From contig NW_006920410.1 in NCBI RefSeq assembly GCF_000344685.1, positions 2,490,693 through 2,554,692 on the forward strand: a DNA stretch of 64,000 nt, read 5' to 3'. Positions 22,205 through 33,912 of this stretch are shown piece by piece (within the stretch, counting starts at the first letter, position 1; the number at the start of each line of letters is the position of its first letter). A program made the translations under genes and the position numbers. Under the pieces are notes generated by a model, which was given only the letters and a program-made list of their open reading frames with translations, had not been told where the DNA came from and made no database searches. Origin of the DNA: Gloeophyllum trabeum ATCC 11539. Taxonomy: Eukaryota; Basidiomycota; Agaricomycetes; Gloeophyllales; Gloeophyllaceae.

Positions 22205-23769
22205 AGTGTCGGAGCGCTCGTCGTCGTCGTCGGGGGCGTTGAAGAGACGAAGAGGGATGTGCTGGGGCGCGGGGCGAGTAGAGAGGAAGGGAAAGAGAGT
22301 GAGGAGGGTAAACCCACGAGGGGTTATAAATGGAAAACGGGCCAGAGCTGGGTCGAGTAAACACGGAGCGCAAGTAGATCTGGAGGGGAAGAGGCAGCCT
22401 TGTCTAATCAGATAACCGGCCGTTTTCGTGCGGACCCATCTCTGACGTAAGCACTCGCACCGACCCAGCCCGAGCCACAGCCACCCAATTCGGGCTCTGC
22501 CACGCTACCCAAGGTTCAGCTAACTGCTTTCCTTGCTCTTGCACCCGTTGCTTACTTGCTAATGGGTCTGGGCCGATGGCGGAACGGGACGTTCACTTGA
22601 ACCATGATGATATCTTCTCAAGCAGTGTTCCTGCGCGATCTGTGATTACCTTCGTCGACCTCTGAGTAAGTCTTTCCTGAGTAGATTCCATCTGCGGCCA
22701 AACCTCTCTGGGGCCTGTCTGTGCGCCTGGCGCAGATGAATTCTATATCTTATCAGGTCAGTAACTTCATCCATCACGTCGACATCGTCCCCGCTCAAGC
22801 CTAGCAACTACTCGGGCTTATCCAGCGGATTTCCCTCTGTCTATTGTTATTCTCCCTCCCTCCGGAATGAACGAGCAAGTAATCCATTCACAAGCGCTAT
22901 CCGAACAGGCTGCGCGCTTTTGCTCATGCTCATGGTACCGGACCAACTGTTTGGGTTAGGTTCACAAGATGATCGTGTAAATCTCGATCTCTCCCATGAT
23001 CTTCTTGTTGCCACAATCACTACCACCACCAGCAGCTGCGTCGAACGTATATAGGAGTGTACACAGTACCAGTCTACGTTGTACATACACAATCGAAATT
23101 TCATGGCACTCCTCCCTGTCTATTCGTGCGAGCGACCTGTCAATTGTGGCTCGCCAGACTCGCTCTATACTATATTCCTGAACCATGTCATCACCTCAGA
23201 AATTCTGGCAAAGACTCGGAGAATACTCTCGAGTTATGCTCCTGTCCTGACCACCGGGGCCAAGAGAACATATGCGGTGTGTAGCGGCGCCATGCAATGG
23301 ACCAGTACAAGGTCACGGTCCCGCTGCTGCTCTTGACCTCACCCATACTCCTCGATACCCCACCTCTCCTCGCAGCGTGCCTTTCATTTCTGGGGCCCTC
23401 TGAGCTCAAAAGGGCTCTTCCACTCTCCCGACTTGATTCCCTCCGTCAACATAGGTTTCCGCCTCGACGTCTAAAGGTCGTTGGACTTTGCCGCTTACAC
23501 TCGAACCGTGTACGTACGCGACATCAGAACACGTTTCGATATCGCATTGCGTCGGCCTGCCTCATTGTCTATTCATGATTTTAGGGTGGGTATTCTCTCT
23601 CCCGTCTCCCGGATCTCGCACTCACGTTCCTTTTCATCCGGGATTCTCGAAGATACGACCCGTTCACGCCTACTCTTGACTCACGGACACGTACTTTCAC
23701 GTCAACCTTTACGACCTCCATCTAACGCGCCTCGGTATCCCGTATTCCCTGCGCGATCGCGCGGCTCCG
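22205..23769. other. 1.56-kb divergent promoter region (MFSD1-like / GH16)
   Basis: No gene is supported. A TTATAA word lies near 22325, about 120 bp before the transporter start. Open frames here (for example 23297-23578) have no recognisable content. Confidence 0.5.
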
Positions 23770-25766
23770 ATGTACTCGCAGCTCCCCGCGTTCCTGCTCT
23801 ACACGGTCCTCCTCCTACCTTCCCTGGGGCCGTGCGCCACCGTGTCCGCGCTCCCAAGCCTGAACCTGAACCTGCGACCGCGATTGCCAAAGGTGTCGTT
23901 ACCGGCCACTTGGAGTGGCAGCGCTCGGGACGCAGGCCTGTCTTCCCTGCTCCCGCGTGCCGGTGCTTGGGTGAAGAGAGCGGCGGCGGCTTCGGGAAGC
24001 TCGAGCTTTGAATACGACAGGAACGGCACGAGCTTTCTGTGGGTGATCCAGGACACGTACGCGGGCAAGACGTTCTTCGAGTGCGTGTCGCGTTCATTCA
24101 TTCGTTCGTTCGGTGTGCGCGGATTCGTCAGCGACTAACGTTATGCGTGTGCGTGTGCAGTCGGTTTGGGTTCTACAGCGACTCGGATCCTACGCAGTGC
24201 GTGATTGGTCTGTCTGGCGTCCTTCCATTGTATTGGCTGATACACTATTCTTCATCAGTGGGACCGTAACGTGAGTGTCGGAATTCCGATGGACGAATGA
24301 TCGTCGCCTTGCTCACACATTGGCCGCGTCAGCTATGTGAACCAATCAACCGCCTTCTCGAGCGGCCTTGCGTATGTCACGGATGACAATAAAGTTATAA
24401 TGAAGGGCGATAACACCACTTGGTTGCCCGAGGGCGCATACCGTAACAGGTGCGTTGCAGGTAACTCGTCCCCGAGAATTAACGGCCTTACCGAGCTTTC
24501 TGCGTACCCGCGCAGTGTCCGCGTCTCCAGCTACACCCAATACAACACTGGGCTGTTCATCCTCGATGTAGATAGGGCTCCGTGGGGATGTGGTAAGTCT
24601 TGCCGCCCACGTCGCTGCCTTCGTCTACTGAATCGTGTCCAGGGGTGTGGCCAGCATTTTGGACCCTCGGCGGCGGGCAATGGCCTTATGTGCGTCCCGC
24701 CGCTCCTGCCCGATATCAGTGTATGGAAGGCTGATCTGCCTGCTAGACAGGAGAGATCGATATCTTAGAAGGCGTGCACGATAATCAGCATAACCAAGTT
24801 ACATGGCATACCGGGCCGAGTAGGTACCTCTCGTATGCCTCTGAGCGTGTTTCCGTTCACTAATGGAGAGGCCGTGCAACAAGACTGTACGCTGACACCG
24901 ACGAATTTCACGGGAACCATCGTGGTATGTGCCCGCACTACGACGAAGCCAGCCCCAGTCGCTGACGCCTGCGCCTTGACAGCAAACGAACGGCCAGGAT
25001 AACCTCGACTGCGATTGCAGTAATAACCGGAACAGCAACGCCGGCTGCGGGGTGACCGAGTGGAGCCGTGCGTCGTATGGACCGACGTTCGACGCCCAGG
25101 GCGGCGGCGTGTTCGCCATGAAGTGGGATGACCAGGGCATTGCAGTTTGTAAGGAGCTCTCGAGTGCTTTACCGGGCGCACACAGGACTGACTTGGTGTG
25201 GCCAATGTCAGGGTCATTCTATAGAGCCGCGGTGCCCGCCGATGTCATCAACGGGACTCCCAATCCCTCGAGCTGGGGCGAGCCTGTCGCTGCCCTGGAC
25301 CCGTCGGGATGCGATCCCCTCACTAATTTCGTGAACCACTCCATCATCTTCGGTACGTACCATCGACTTATTGCACAGATAGCATACTGACCGCCGTATC
25401 CAGATATCACCTTCTGCGGTGAGTACATAAAGTTGTGCTTCCTGGCCAGTTCCTGAGCGGGGTTGATGATATGTAGGTGACTGGGCTGGTAATTCGTACG
25501 CGACCTCCGGATGCCCTGGGACGTGCGCCGAGCGTCTCATGGATCCTAGTAATTTCGTGGTGAGTAAACTATACCATGGATAAACTTGCGTAGTCTTGAC
25601 TCCCGATTAGAATGCGTCCTGGATTATCAACACCTTGAAGGTGTACAAAAAGCAGATAATTACCGGTCAGGTTTCAGCTGCAGCCGCGCCGTCGTCGCCA
25701 CCAGGCCCCTCTGCATTCTGGTGGGTGATAGCCCTGTTGCTGAGCACGACTGGGCTGCTTTTGTAG
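23770..25766 (+). CDS. GH16 endo-beta-glucanase-like secreted protein, probably GPI-anchored, 429 aa
   Basis: Thirteen exons: 23770-24080, 24161-24196, 24259-24270, 24333-24449, 24516-24592, 24643-24689, 24747-24819, 24869-24924, 24983-25148, 25212-25352, 25404-25418, 25477-25559, 25611-25766; the sum is 430 codons including the stop. It has a signal peptide (MYSQLPAFLLYTVLLLPSLG) and a glycoside hydrolase family 16 fold. The catalytic GEIDILEG motif gives Glu203 as nucleophile and Glu208 as acid/base. Other family marks are VWPAFWTLGGGQWP, NAGCGV, GGVFAMKWDDQGI and ITFCGDWAGN. A C-terminal hydrophobic tail (FWWVIALLLSTTGLLL) follows a Ser/Pro stretch, as in GPI anchoring. Likely role: remodelling wall beta-1,3 or mixed-linkage glucan. 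The acceptor of exon 8 is the least certain junction. Confidence 0.92.
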
Positions 25767-26031
25767 TGTTGCGTGGACGATATTGTACGTTGCTGTAGTG
25801 CGAATACAAAGGAGTAGTACTTGGTTTACACGCTTCAGCAGGAAAGGGCGTGGGATTTCTGTACAGCGTGCCGTTGGCTGAGAGAGCCTGGAAACAGTCC
25901 AAAGCAAGGCACAAAGCATTGGATACAGATACACTTCCTTGATCCACTATATAACATCCAATGCGGGTTATGTGATTGGATAAGAACCTACGAAGACGAG
26001 ATCCACCACTGAAGTCCAATCATGGCATGAT

Positions 26032-27473
26032 CTACAGTTTCATTATCCGCACTCCTGCTTCATCGCGCCCCGGCGCTGCGACAGCGAAGCCGGGCTCCGC
26101 GAAGCTAGCGCGCAAAGGAGTGACGCTGACGTGCCCTTTAAACATGGCCCATCCATCAGACCCGACCGGCAAGATATCCTCGGAAGGAAAGATGAGGTCC
26201 TGCATGTCGGGTTTGAACTTGAACACTAGTTTTCCGACTTCTGACGGAGCAGCTTCTTTACTGGCAGAGACATCCTCCGGATCTTGGCCAGCAGGGGCGT
26301 CCGGCCCACCCGAAGACCCTGCTCGTCGTAGGGCAGGTGCTTCGTCGGGTGAGTGCGCCTGGAATAATCGCCCGTATGTGTTGCGCCAGATCGTTGTCCA
26401 GTGTATCTCCAAGCCGTTTTCACTAAGGAGTTCCTCGATCATAGGGATGTTGATGTTGTAAAGGTCTACTTCGCCGTTGCGTAGACCTCCTTCATCCTTA
26501 CCCCAGGTGTCCCACAGGTGGGAGATGATACGACCTGCGAGTCTGTGGGCAGGGTCGAAATAACTTGTCGGGGTTGGCCTGTTGACCGTTCCGTACGAGA
26601 CGGCAATGGAACGGATATGAGAAAGAGAGGAAGACAGCGCAGCGCCTATTGTTCCCGACGAGAGAGCAAATGCGGCTAAAAAGCTGCTTGGTCAGCATCT
26701 CGACGAGGACATAGGACCAGAACCACGAACATGATGTATTTCTGCCATAATTTGGACCAGAAATCTACGCAGAGGCCCCCAAAAAACGTTAGCATACACT
26801 GTCCAGCCAAGTACATCGCATTGCGACGAACCACTAGATCGATTTCCCCCTTGTAGAGGTTGTGCAGAGCAATATTGACACAGGTCGCTGGCGTCTGATA
26901 TCCAATGCCAATATAGCAGCAAATATGTCTGCAACAAACAACACTTACGCCATCCAGAAGAATCCACTCAGCTACTTCTCCGTCCTGTAGTAGCCGAGGT
27001 GATAGAGAAATCTCGCCATTACCATCTGCAAAGAGTATTTCAGCGTGAATGACACGGCAGTCGCTCAAGAACGTACCTGGGTCTTGCGGGTAGTAGTATT
27101 GTCCTCGGATGATGTCTTTGATTTGGTATGCCTTGCCTGACGTTTCGTAAAGGTTACTGAGATCGACAAGCGGGATGACCAAGATTCCATACCGATCCAT
27201 GACTTCTGGGTGCTAGGCAAGACAACCTTGACATCCCAGCCTGCACATTGCGTGAAAGGTCAGTACAAGCACATATAAGCGGGACGTATATTATCTACCT
27301 AGGACATCCGTTAGATGGCGATAGAAGCCGTAGATATAGGGCGAATCTCGGCCTGGTGGCCCGTCGTCATTCTTAAGACGACAAGTACAAAGGATTCAAT
27401 ACGACAGTATCTCAACTGGAATAGACGCGTCGATACTTGCGGTCAGGAGTACTCTGAGTCTCTTGGATGCCAT
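26032..27473 (-). CDS. SurE-family 5'/3'-nucleotidase (acid phosphatase SurE-like), 343 aa
   Basis: Eight exons on the minus strand: 27473-27441, 27371-27299, 27240-27193, 27136-27077, 27025-26949, 26894-26832, 26764-26731, 26675-26032. SurE enzymes remove phosphate from nucleoside monophosphates with a divalent metal. Visible marks are VLLTNDDGPPG (metal-binding Asp13 and Asp14), GWDVKVVLPSTQKSWIG, GTPATCVNIAL and SGPNYGRNTSSAFALSSGTIGAA. The first intron starts with GC rather than GT (ACC|GCAAGT), and the NDDG motif is formed exactly across it. The C-terminal 100 residues are variable and Pro/Ala-rich. The gene diverges from MYG1 with only 103 bp between start codons. Confidence 0.92.
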
Positions 27474-27576
27474 GGTAGTTGGCGGTAAGCAACTGAGGGC
27501 CTATGCTCGACTGTGGCTGTGTGCCACTTGAGTACGACCGGGAACATGTACATTCGGACAGGTTCGCGCCGATTGT

Positions 27577-29155
27577 ATGAGTTTGAGGTTTGCTTCGTTC
27601 TCGCGGACCGTCCTGAGCAATCGCTCAACCGCTTCGTATACCTATCTCCCCCTTTCAGTATCGTCTACGTCTGGAGGGAAACCACAAGCCCGTTTGGCTC
27701 TCGTACGCAGGTTGTCCAACTTGAAGGCACCCATGTCCTTGAGTTCGGTGGATAGCCAACCATTGAAAAGGCAAAAGATGGACATCGGTCAGTCTAGTAC
27801 GAAGGTAAGACAATCATCTCTCCTTGAATGATTTCAAAACCCAGAAGAGACGCGTAAAGACCATAGGTACTCATAATGGGACCTTCCATTGCGATGAGGC
27901 ACTAGCCGTATTTCTCCTGCGCCACACTACTACTTACCATGGTGCTGGTCAGTCGTTTATACTCATGCCTTGCATCACTGTGCACTTATTCCCTTTACTA
28001 AGGTCTAAAGCGATCGCGCGATCCCAAAATCCTGGACACTTGCGATATCGTGGTGGATGTCGGCGGCGTCTATGATGAAGGCTTGCAACGATTCGATCAT
28101 CACCAAAGAGGGTTTGACGAAGTGTTCGGGCATGGATTCACCACAAAGCTATCATCGGCAGGACTTGTCTACAAGTGGAGTTTTTCGATTATGAATGATA
28201 GCTCCAACTGATGCGTTCTGCAGGCACTTCGGTAGAGAGATTGTTGCAACCAGACTGGGGTTGAGTACAGATGATTCCAAAGTGAACACACTCTGGCTAA
28301 AGCTCTATAAGGTCTGTCAACTCAAGTAGCGGTCTTTGATGTATGCTCACGTCCCCCACCGCCAGGAATTCATCGAAGCAATCGATGGTATCGACAATGG
28401 TATTTCACAATACCCCAAAGATATACAGCCGAGGTATCGGAATCGTACCGATCTCTCTAGCAGAGTAAGCTGGTTAAATCCAGCTTGGAACGAGTCTGTG
28501 GATTCGGACAGCGTGGATGTAGGTTCACCTGCCCTCTCTGTTAAGCGTGATCTCCCAACGTTTTCCACGCAGGCTCGCTTTGAGCAAGCATCGCAGCTAA
28601 CGGGCGAGGATTTTTTCGGTCGTCTCGATTATTATGGGAAAGCATGGCTACCGGCTCGTGACATTGTGCTGAAAGCTTTGTCCGAGCGATGGAATGTGGA
28701 ACCCAGTGGGAGGATACTCTTCTTCACGCAATTTGCTCCCTGGAAGGTTCGGGAGACATATTTCACTATGCCGCTGATAGCTCAACACACTTCGCATCTA
28801 GGAGCATCTGTTCGAACTGGAGGCCGAGCAAGCTATACCCCCCGAGTCGCAGCCCATATATGTGGTATATCCCGATGAGACGGGGGGCAACTGGCGAGTT
28901 CAAGCAGTCCCGATCACCCCCGAGAGTTTCGAAAGTCGCAAACCTCTCCCAGAAACTTGGAGAGGTTTGAGGGATGATGAGCTTAGCAAAGCAAGCGGGA
29001 TAAATGGTGGCATATTTGTTCATGCAAGCGGCTTCATTGGAGGTGCGTCTGGTGCGCTCTGGAGGACGATCCACCACGGTCTCTCATGCTTGAGCATAGG
29101 TAACAAGACGAAAGAAGGAGCTCTAGCCCTTGCCAAGGGAGCCCTCCAACTGTGA
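27577..29155 (+). CDS. MYG1: MYG1 family (DHH-like) 3'-5' RNA exonuclease, 404 aa (352 aa from the second start)
   Basis: Eight exons: 27577-27804, 27845-27947, 28003-28174, 28224-28311, 28366-28518, 28573-28746, 28802-29042, 29100-29155. MYG1 processes RNA in nucleolus and mitochondria in other eukaryotes. Family motifs are GTHNGTFHCDEALAVF, VVDVGGVYDEGLQRFDHHQRGF, VYKHFGREI, AIDGIDNGISQY and INGGIFVHASGFIGG. From the first ATG the extra 52 residues contain seven Arg, many Ser and no Asp or Glu, as in a mitochondrial presequence. From the ATG at 27733 the protein would start MSLSSVDSQPLKRQK and carry KKRRVK across the first splice, resembling nuclear signals. Intron 1 is short (40 nt; an AG three bases later also keeps frame). 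Confidence 0.93.
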
Positions 29156-29567
29156 TGTTAGGGCATCTTATTAGCAATATGTTACGCAAGCGTAACCCTC
29201 AAGGCGCCCGTGTCTCTTCGAATTGCTGGAAAGCATGGATCCATGGATACAGATAGCTTGTTCCTGATTCTGGAAGTAAAAAAAAGAGGACCTTGCTTGT
29301 AGCTTAATGTAATGGATATCATCTGACTGGTGAAGCCTTGCAAAACTCCCCTAAGAACGTGAGGACGTTGCCACTGCAACTCCCGCTTGTGTTGTATATA
29401 CGGTAGTCAGAACCATTACGTAACGCAATGTCGGCGAGGTTAGGCGGTGGATATTGGAGGACAGGTTGCGGACAGATACATGTTGGTGCTCATCATCACC
29501 ACCGCCCCCCTCCGCGGGCTGTTCAACTCATCTGATTCTTCGGCGAAGCGGTAGATCTTCTCTCAGT
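29156..29567. other. Intergenic, MYG1 to RasGEF
   Basis: About 410 bp with no recognised gene. A CAG just before the RasGEF start codon at 29568 could be a 5'UTR splice acceptor, but no matching upstream coding exon keeps the frame. Confidence 0.4.
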
Positions 29568-32500
29568 ATGCCTTCATCTTCCCCTTCTGAACACCGTTCT
29601 TCTGCACGACCCGACACGCCTTTCCCTCAGAATGCCTTCTCTGCTTCATTATCCTCTAATATAATTTCTAGTGGTGTACCAGATATCTCCGCTCCTTCCA
29701 AAGATTCTCCGCGTTCGCCATCGAGTCTTAGGAAATCTATCTCCGTAGACTCCTTCATGAGCACCAAGGGTGATGTGGCCACGGACGGTCAGGCGCGTCA
29801 AGCTAGATTCAGAGTTAACGCGGACCTGCAGGAGCCTTCTACCTCATCCTCGCGTGGATCGGGAATACGGGTCCGGACAAAGACCATTGCTCTGACGGAC
29901 CCTGCTGGTTCGCGGAGGGAGGACAGCGTTGCCTTTCCCAGAGGGCCGTCGCGGCGCCGTGGCGCGAGTATAAGCACGGCCGCCGACGGGGTTTCTATCT
30001 CAGACGTTTCGGAGGATGTCCACTCAGATGCATCTGCGCATTTGGGCGAAATTTCCAGGAGGGCTTCCAAAGTACGAGCCAAGTCAAGACTCGTTGCGCG
30101 ACCTGGAGAGCTGGTTCTACCTCCTCGGCTACCGCCCCTTGCAGCTGATGATGGCTTCACCGACATTGACTATTCTCCGTCGGGGCTAGGTGAAGATGTG
30201 ACTTCCCGAAGTATAACACGGAAGAGCACCACTTCAGTTTTTGCAGGTGGTCCGACCGGCCGGCTACGCAGTGGTAGCATAGGGATACCTCTCTCAGAAA
30301 GTAGTGAAACACCAACGCATGCCGCAAGTAGTTGGGGTTCACATTCACCTTGGCCCGATATTTCTATCGCAGTTGTGGGCACGTCTCACTGTGGCAAGTC
30401 GACATTCGTAGAGACTGGCTTGTGTGCCTATGGCCTCTCGAACCCCCTAGCGTGTTCCGTGCCGTTAGGAGAAAAGGGCGCCTTCGAGTGTACGTACCTC
30501 TGAGCCCTGTATCACAAAAGTTTGTCACTTCAATTAACCTTCACTCTAGACACTTTCCGAACAGGTAGGATTCCTCGGCCGCACAGTGGTCGTACGCGGA
30601 TACTGGGTGTGATGGAGGTGGACGTCCCTGCTCGAAGCTTGGATCACGTGTCCAATACCGACTGTCCCATCTGGCCTGGCGGCGCTCCCGATATCCAAGG
30701 TGTACTTATCTGCTATGACTGTTCGGATGAGCAGTCCTTCCAGCCAATCGAGAGCTTGCTACGTAAGAACAAATTAGATATAAATGCATTGTTTACCTGA
30801 ATAACCAAGTGCACAGGAGAATACAGGGAGCTCAAACTGCCAATGGTTGTCGTCGCTTGTAAATCCGATATGGAACGTCGAGTCTCGGCGCGTAAGGGGC
30901 ACGCATTGGCAAGCTCCTTTGACACCGGTATCGTCGAAGTTAGTGCTGCTGACGAAGCGGGGAAGGAGAAAATGCAGCGATGCTTCGACTGGCTCCTGCG
31001 TGCTATATTCAAGGATAAGCGTACGCATCTTGAATCCAAGCTCTGCTTTGCGTGGCATACACTGAATGATATCCAGGTATGTCACGGTTCGATCTTGGCG
31101 GAACATATCGCAATCCAGCCTCCCCCGATGTACTGGAAACGCCGACTTTCTGGGAGCCACCGCGCTCAAGCAATGCCACACCTACGCCAGGGTCCGTCGC
31201 TGCTCCTCACATGGTACTGTCTACTGCAGGACCGCAGAAGCTCCCGCGATCAACCTTGTCCTCACACTCCCCGGCTCGCCAATCACCCCGATCGCATACC
31301 CGGGTGTGCTCTACCAGTGACCTGCATGCTGAGGAAGAGAGGAAAGGGATTGGGGCGAGAGACAAGGACGTGGAGGATTCTAGCAACAGAGATGTTCTGG
31401 AATTTCAAGCGAACATGGCCACAGCGGGTGCGGGTGGACCTGCCCAAGAGGGTCCTTCAGACATCGGAGAATCTGCAGAATCTCTACCTGATAACAGGGA
31501 GAGGGATGCGTGCGTATTTTCGTGCTCCTCGGACGATCCTAAATTGACACCAGGGGCAAAGGCCGGTGCCGTGGGCGACTTTGGAGCAACTTCTGGACAA
31601 GCTACTGTTCCTTGCCGTTAGTGGCGATGGTATATTGCTCCGGCATTTCTTTATGGACCTTGCTGATCTCGACCTATCTTCTCATTTTCGTAGATCCTAC
31701 TTTCATAACTCATTTCTTACTGACTTACCGTCGGTTTGCGACCCCGCGGGGAATTCTGTTAGCTATGCAGAAGCGCATGATCCAACTCAGCCAAACATCG
31801 GCCGACCCGATGTTTGCCTCATTCGCGCAAATGAGGTATGCTGTCTCCTGCCTTACGGAATATTCTATTCATTGAGAGCCATCAGAATATGCCATCTCCT
31901 GGAGAGATGGATAAGGGAATATCCTGGGGATTTTGCCGTCAAAGGCACACAAGGGGCGTTCAACGCTGTGTTGAATTCCATTCTGGGCAAGACGTACCTA
32001 TTACATTATGGTTCTGACTTCCTCCCTTTTCGTGATGCTTTGCCAACACTGGTGGATCGGGATGCCGCATGGGCTTTGAAGACAAATGATTTTATCGAAA
32101 TCAGTGATGACTCGTCCTCGAGTCACCACGGAGACGATGAAGTGGAGACAGAGATTCGTGCCACCTCCAGAATCGAGTCCGCCAGTATTGACTCGTTTCG
32201 CGGACAAGCCCCTCCTCGTGAGCGTAGGCCGAGCTTGCCGCTTACTGCAAAAGCGTTGGTGGCACAAACATCCTCTCCATCAGTCAATTCCAACGAAACA
32301 GACCCGTCTGAGATGTCACACAAGCAGCTCTTGAAGGAGCTGCTGAAGATGGTGCACGAAGTCAATAATCTCGAGTCTGCGCAAATTGCTCAGGAGATCA
32401 CGAGGATGGAAGCGAGACTCTTTCTCGCTATTAAGGTAGGCTTCGACTTCAAATTCATTCGTTGTGGCTGAAGGCATTGTCCTACTATCCAGCCTCGACA

Positions 32501-33421
32501 CTGGCTTCAGCATGTCCTCGTCCCCGGTCGCAAGGAACCGGACATCGATCCTATCGCCCGTTTCAGCCAAGTGTCTAGCCATCTTGCCGACTGGTGAGGT
32601 GACATCGCTTGAACTCAGTGTCTGCACCGTACTGACTTGACCTTCCGCTAGGGTTGTCTCCCTTATTTTATGTCACGATAAGCCGAAAGCTCGCGCAAAG
32701 CAAATAGACAAGTTTGTGGACGTGGCCTCTCATCTCCGCAGAATGAATAACTATTCAGCGCTGCGTGCATTTGTCGCCGGCATCAACAACTCGACCTTTC
32801 CGGGGGATGAGACAATGTGCCTGTTCAAAGAAAAGTCGGCGCAGAATCACAAGCTACTTCAGTCCTACGATGTTTTGCTGCAATCCATCCGTTCGCATCG
32901 CGCATATCGTATGGCACTCCGGAACACTAAAGGTCCCTGCATACCTGCTCTGTAAGTGTAAGCGTGCCCTTAATATCATGACTCTCCTGAGATCACGTCA
33001 GGGAAGTTCATATATCGGATCTGATCCGAACGCAGGAAGGCAATCCTGACTTCAAGCCGGACGATGGCACCAAAATACACTGGGGGAAATATAATCTCAT
33101 GGGTAAATTCATCTCCACAATCACTCAGTGTCAGGACCAATGTCGGAACTCTACCGACTATGACTTCCCTGAGCGACCAAACGTCGCAGATTTGATACTA
33201 AGGGACTGTATCATGGGCGAGGAGGTATGCACTCCTGTTCAACTATTTGCCTTGCTTATCAATGATCGCCTCAGATGCAGCAAGCACGTTTAGCCTCGGT
33301 GTCCGACGTGGGGGGCGGGCAAGACGATAACTACGGTGCTCCTGCAGCCAAGCCCACGTCCCGTGATTATGCGCAGTCGACGAAGGATCCGACGCTCATA
33401 AAGAAGATCTTTTTCTGGTAA
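29568..33421 (+). CDS. Ras guanine-nucleotide exchange factor with N-terminal Ras-like GTPase domain, 1104 aa
   Basis: Eleven exons: 29568-30489, 30550-30762, 30817-31020, 31077-31513, 31554-31629, 31694-31835, 31886-32435, 32493-32593, 32652-32951, 33002-33224, 33275-33421. Residues 1-265 are Ser-rich and disordered. A P-loop domain follows with VVGTSHCGKST (about 271-279), a CKSD in place of NKxD and a VSAAD G5-like box. No clear DxxG switch II motif is seen, so the GTPase may be degenerate. After a linker come the RasGEF N-terminal (REM) module (LEQLLDKLLFLAVSGDDPTF, FLLTYRRFATP) and the CDC25 catalytic domain (LFLAIKPRHWLQHVL, RMNNYSALRAFVAGINNS, LEVHISDLIRTQEGNPDF). The role is to load GTP on a Ras protein at the membrane. 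Upstream in-frame codons exist but no better ATG was seen. Confidence 0.9.
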
Positions 33422-33912
33422 TTGATTATAATCGGACTCAACTATATGTACACCGTACCAGTGTTGGATTTCGGTTCTTAATGTCCCTTCACATTGTGTT
33501 TCTTATCCCCCGCACTGTGCTACATGACTTCGTATGATATTCGCTCTAATGCCTCGACTTTTATATTATACTTACACTCTGAAAACATCAGATAAGTCGA
33601 AGACATCGCTGTGCCGATATATGTGCGGAAATATAGCGGTCACCTGCGGTCTCTTGAGAATAGTGTCCGGATCTGCTACAGGAGTATACGCAGTCGACTG
33701 TCAACTCTCCGCCTCTCCGCTTGTCCGAAGCTTGCCGCGAATCTCGATCATACTAAGAGGTGATCGGCCGAGAAGCTTAACTTACGTAAAAAACTAAGAA
33801 AATGTAGCGACTGTGGCGGGGGAATACACGGGCCATCCTCAAGGCGCGGTTAACCACCGTACACCACAACTCCTTTGTCCTTCTGCTCGTGACGGGTATT
33901 ACAAGGCTAACC
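33422..33912. other. Intergenic, RasGEF to DRS1
   Basis: 490 bp, AT-richer than the genes, with no recognisable exon. It contains the 3' end of the RasGEF transcript and the DRS1 promoter. Confidence 0.4.
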
